A DNA stretch of 8,250 bases. It comes from Bacteroidota bacterium. Lineage in GTDB: Bacteria; Bacteroidota; Bacteroidia; Bacteroidales; UBA10428. Of this stretch, positions 6,288-8,250 are shown piece by piece. Both the position numbers and the translations under genes were made by a program. Under the pieces are notes generated by a model. The model worked only from the letters and a program-made list of their open reading frames with translations. It did not search any database and was not told the origin of the DNA. The stretch is taken from the NCBI GenBank assembly GCA_024640925.1, contig JAHEEB010000138.1:1-8250 (forward strand), given 5' to 3'. The stretch's first letter is position 1. Each line of letters begins with the position of its first letter.

Positions 6288-6428
6288 ATTTCAACTATTA
6301 GGTTGGATAAAAAACGTCATTCCAGAGGTAAAATTAGATTTGAATTATTTTTACTGGGCTTTTTTAGGAATTTTTAACGTATAACCCCAGATTCGATTTG
6401 ATTAGAGAAAGCATAAACGATTTAGAAA

Positions 6429-6448
6429 TTGCAAACCTTTTTTTGCAA
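6429..6448. repeat. Perfect 7-bp inverted repeat
   Basis: TTGCAAA (6429-6435) and TTTGCAA (6442-6448) are exact inverted copies separated by 6 bases (cctttt). The pair lies about 140 bp upstream of the response-regulator start. It could be an operator or a small stem-loop; nothing identifies a binding protein. Confidence 0.45.
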
Positions 6449-6527
6449 AACGCAGATAACATTTTCTGAAATTCTGAATTTTAAAACAATCGAGCCCAAT
6501 ATAAATTCAAAATAATCAGGGTTAAAG

Positions 6528-6672
6528 CCCAATTGAGGCTATGTATCATAACTCTCCGAAGGACTTTGGTTTCGATACTCTCCCTGGACAATACTTATTT
6601 TAAAACCGGAAAACAGAACCAAACTGATATACCAGAAATATAAACCAAAGAGTCGATTAGCCCCAAATTGGG
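6528..6672. repeat. Nested imperfect inverted repeats of unknown origin
   Basis: The outer arms CCCAATTGAGGCTA (6528-6541) and TAGCCCCAAATTGGG (6658-6672) are inverted copies except for two mismatches or an indel. The inner arms CTTTGGTTT (6554-6562) and AAACCAAAG (6642-6650) are perfect. The order is collinear, so the 145-bp segment could fold as one long interrupted hairpin. It may be a remnant of a small non-autonomous element or a structured RNA; no transposase or target duplication was seen. Confidence 0.4.
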
Positions 6673-6775
6673 TAATCAGTATAATCCTGTTTTTTACCTT
6701 TTTTTCTATGTTCGAATAATTTATCTTTTCTTTTCTTTATAAAACATCTGGGGGATAATACAAATAAAATTTCTG

Positions 6776-7705
6776 TTACATCAACCCATTATCCTTCATC
6801 CACGCTTTTAATGCTTCCGGCCAGGTTGATTCGGAGGTTTTGTTCTTTCCTAAACCATACCCATGTCCGCCCGATTTATAAATATGCAGTTCTGCAGGAA
6901 CACCAAATCTGGTAAGGAACTCGTAATAGTTAAGACTGTTTTTTACATGTACAGCCTTGTCATCCGATGAATGTACAATAAATGCAGGTGGTGTTTGTTT
7001 GCTTATCTGGATTTCATTAGAGAATTTGTTTAGCAATTCGTTAGATGGTTTATCGCCAAGCAGGTTCTTTCTGGTACCTGCATGAGTTATAAATTGATCC
7101 ATAGAAATTACAGGGTAGATAAGAACGGAGAAGTCAGGCCGGGCACTTACGGTATCTTTAGGGGTATATACCTTATCGTTGAAATGAGTAGATGCGGTGG
7201 ATGCAAGATGGCCTCCTGCCGAAAAGCCCATAATCCCAACTTTATTCGGATTAATCTTCCATTCAGCAGCATGTCTCCGGACTATACGAATAGCTTCCTG
7301 TGCATCCTGAAGTGGACCAATGGTTTTATCCTTCATTATTCTATCGCTCGGAAGTCTGTATTTTAAGATAATGGCTGTAACTCCCTGTTTAACATACCAA
7401 TCGGCTATTTTATATCCTTCGTGATCAAAGGCCAGATGAGAATATCCACCACCCGGACAAATGATAACTGCTGTGCCATTAGCTTTGCCAACCGGAGGCA
7501 GATATACTGTTAGTGTTGGATTACTGACCTGGCTGTAGCTAACTATTTTCGTGCCTTCGAGCTTGGTTTGTTCGTGATAGGAGGTATCTGTAATAGCCCC
7601 GGGAATGCTGTCAGGCCATACTTTCAGAGTTTTTATTACTGGTTGGGCATTTGAAACCGTAATGGCTAAAGAAATGGCTATGAATAGGAATAATATTTTC
7701 TTCAT
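6776..7705 (-). CDS. Secreted alpha/beta-hydrolase (acetyl esterase / BD-FAE type)
   Basis: This is a predicted exported carboxylesterase of 309 residues, of the group that removes acetyl or similar acyl groups, often from plant or algal polysaccharides. Residues 1-20 are a signal peptide (MKKILFLF, ending SNA before Gln21). Seen: the oxyanion-hole loop CPGGGY (83-88), nucleophile Ser162 in GFSAGGH (160-166), acid Asp249 in SSDDKAV, and His281 in SGGHGYG. DAQEAIRIVRRHAAEW (134-149) is the helix before the nucleophile typical of this group. The frame can be extended to a TTG at 7723, but the ATG at 7705 starts a proper signal peptide, and the predicted promoter (-7 at 7721-7728) would start transcription downstream of the TTG. 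No polysaccharide-use genes are nearby, so the natural substrate is open. No cotranscribed gene is evident. Confidence 0.88.
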   Translation of the reverse strand: MKKILFLFIAISLAITVSNAQPVIKTLKVWPDSIPGAITDTSYHEQTKLEGTKIVSYSQVSNPTLTVYLPPVGKANGTAVIICPGGGYSHLAFDHEGYKIADWYVKQGVTAIILKYRLPSDRIMKDKTIGPLQDAQEAIRIVRRHAAEWKINPNKVGIMGFSAGGHLASTASTHFNDKVYTPKDTVSARPDFSVLIYPVISMDQFITHAGTRKNLLGDKPSNELLNKFSNEIQISKQTPPAFIVHSSDDKAVHVKNSLNYYEFLTRFGVPAELHIYKSGGHGYGLGKNKTSESTWPEALKAWMKDNGLM

Positions 7706-7720
7706 GAGATTAAGTTTTCT

Positions 7721-7751
7721 CAAAAATAAATAAATATAGGGGGCTATGCAA
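7721..7751 (-). promoter_or_regulatory. Promoter of the esterase gene
   Basis: On the minus strand, TTG (7751-7749, in CTTG) and TATTTTTG (7728-7721) are separated by 20 bases, fitting the Bacteroidota -33/-7 pattern with an exact -7. Transcription would start near 7715, leaving a leader of only about 10 bases before the ATG at 7705 and excluding the TTG at 7723 as start codon. Confidence 0.6.
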
Positions 7752-7796
7752 GTTTAACCCAAATTGAAATCAAAGAACTTTACTATAACCCCAAAA

Positions 7797-7828
7797 TTTG
7801 ACTTTCTGTTTTTATTTCCTTAACTTTA
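7797..7828 (+). promoter_or_regulatory. Promoter of the plus-strand membrane-protein gene
   Basis: TTTG (7797-7800) and TAACTTTA (7821-7828) are separated by exactly 20 bases; the -7 differs from TAnnTTTG only in the last base. Transcription would start near 7832-7835, giving a leader of about 80 bases that contains the hairpins at 7835-7877. It diverges from the esterase promoter, with about 45 bp between the two -33 elements. Confidence 0.55.
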
Positions 7829-7834
7829 ATAGTA

Positions 7835-7877
7835 CTGTTGAGCCAAAGCAACAGTCCGTTTTTACCTGTTGCTTTTT
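7835..7877 (+). promoter_or_regulatory. Leader with terminator-like hairpin and competing hairpin (possible attenuator)
   Basis: AAAGCAACAG (7845-7854) pairs perfectly with CTGTTGCTTT (7866-7875) across an 11-base loop. The second arm ends in a run of five T (7873-7877), the form of an intrinsic terminator, yet it lies between promoter and start codon. An earlier CTGTTG (7835-7840) can pair perfectly with the same CAACAG (7849-7854) across 8 bases, so the two hairpins exclude each other. This is the layout of a transcription attenuator. The ligand or factor, and whether the switch operates, are unknown; the first arm lies right at the predicted 5' end. Confidence 0.45.
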
Positions 7878-7914
7878 AATATAGTTAAATTATAACCAAC
7901 CAAACAAAAAGAAT

Positions 7915-8250
7915 ATGACCGGAAATATAGCTTTTGATGTGGTAATAGGACTGGTGTTTATTTACGCAATCTATAGCCTGTTAACCACAATTATTGTTGA
8001 GTTTGTAGCTGTTAATCTTCAGCTTAGGGCACGTAACCTGCGGCATGCAATAAACAGGATGCTTACAGATGAAAATCAGAAAGAATTGGCAAAAAATGAG
8101 AATATAAAAGATCTAGCACAGAAATTCTATGAAACCCCATTAATTAAATACCTTGCCAGTGGAAGATTTAAATTGCTGGGAGGAAATAAATATCCATCGT
8201 ATTTACAGCCAAGAAATTTCGCCGATGCAATTCTTTATGTGCTTAAGTTC
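7915..8250 (+). CDS. Conserved hypothetical membrane protein, 3' end beyond the window
   Basis: An ATG at 7915 opens 112 codons without a stop to the right edge. Residues 6-32 form one strong hydrophobic segment (FDVVIGLVFIYAIYSLLTTI), followed by a basic stretch, LRARNLRHAINRML (37-50). Then come a charged part (51-70), YETPLIKYL (72-80) and PSYLQPRNFADAILYVL (94-110). The pattern of an N-terminal membrane helix, an LRARNL-like motif, a helix with 'hPLIK' and a 'PSYLxPRxFAxAIL' motif recalls a large uncharacterised bacterial membrane-protein family, which I know only as hypothetical. No function can be assigned. It is transcribed away from the esterase gene. The ATG is preceded by an A-rich stretch without a Shine-Dalgarno sequence, normal for Bacteroidota. 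The missing remainder prevents statements on total length or further domains. Confidence 0.75.
   Translation, partial: MTGNIAFDVVIGLVFIYAIYSLLTTIIVEFVAVNLQLRARNLRHAINRMLTDENQKELAKNENIKDLAQKFYETPLIKYLASGRFKLLGGNKYPSYLQPRNFADAILYVLKF

Larger units (their letters stand above)
6288..6775. other. 488-bp non-coding region upstream of the response regulator
   Basis: No credible coding frame is present. The half near the response regulator holds a perfect inverted repeat (6429-6448). The half near the esterase gene holds nested inverted repeats (6528-6672) and then T-rich DNA (6690-6740). It must contain the promoter of the two-component operon, but I found no clean match to the Bacteroidota consensus, and no clear intrinsic terminator for the esterase gene. 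Confidence 0.6.

Noticed and set aside
6464..6478. TTCTGAA repeated twice upstream of the response regulator, resembling the 4117-4137 repeat
   Set aside because: The period is 8 bp, not 11, only seven bases are shared, and the surroundings are AT-rich; too weak to call autoregulation.
6662..6672. CCCAAATTGGG as a rho-independent terminator of the esterase gene
   Set aside because: The stem is 5 bp with a one-base centre, no T run follows in the minus direction, and it is over 100 bases from the stop.
7706..7723. Extension of the esterase gene to a TTG start at 7723
   Set aside because: It puts six extra residues before a proper signal peptide, and the TTG overlaps the predicted -7 element, upstream of the likely transcript start; ATG at 7705 is better.
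1..8250. CRISPR arrays, insertion sequences, tRNA or rRNA genes, phage-like genes
   Set aside because: No regularly spaced repeats, transposase or integrase frames, or recognisable RNA gene sequences were seen on either strand.

Overview
The window looks like chromosomal DNA of a Bacteroidota bacterium. It is AT-rich, its leaders are A/T-rich without Shine-Dalgarno sequences, and several start regions carry the Bacteroidota-type promoter (-33 TTTG, -7 TAnnTTTG). The protein content agrees: an 11396-type PepSY-like secreted protein, a BD-FAE-type secreted esterase, and a Bacteroidota-style histidine kinase. The order or genus cannot be fixed from sequence alone.

Left part (1-3640, minus strand): a compact NAD salvage operon transcribed nrtR > pncA > pncB > nadE, with gaps of 11-18 bases. 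A possible fifth gene starts at 42 and runs off the left edge. PncA makes nicotinate from nicotinamide, PncB makes nicotinate mononucleotide, and NadE performs the last amidation to NAD; the adenylyltransferase step (NadD) is not in the window. The first gene encodes a Nudix/winged-helix NrtR-type regulator. Two matching palindromes (GTGTA-N5-TACAC), 51 bp apart, bracket its core promoter, which suggests autoregulated repression of the whole operon. The regulator keeps a complete Nudix box.

Middle part (3660-6775, minus strand): a small secreted PepSY-like protein followed by two tandem intrinsic terminators, then, upstream of it, an OmpR-family response regulator overlapping its histidine kinase by 4 bp. 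The PepSY-like gene has a good -7 element but no -33 element. In the place of the -33 element lies a perfect 10-bp direct repeat with 11-bp period, as expected for an OmpR/PhoB-type activator. The likely picture is a two-component system that activates its neighbour. The 488-bp region upstream of the response regulator holds inverted repeats of unknown role.

Right part (6776-8250): a secreted alpha/beta-hydrolase on the minus strand and, divergently, the first 112 codons of a conserved-hypothetical membrane protein on the plus strand. Both have recognisable promoters in the 191-209 bp between them. The leader of the membrane-protein gene carries a terminator-like hairpin and an alternative, mutually exclusive hairpin, which is a possible attenuator.

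No RNA genes, insertion sequences or CRISPR arrays were seen. The best candidates for something undescribed are the leader switch at 7835-7877, the repeat-controlled PepSY promoter, and the promoter-bracketing operators of the NAD operon.
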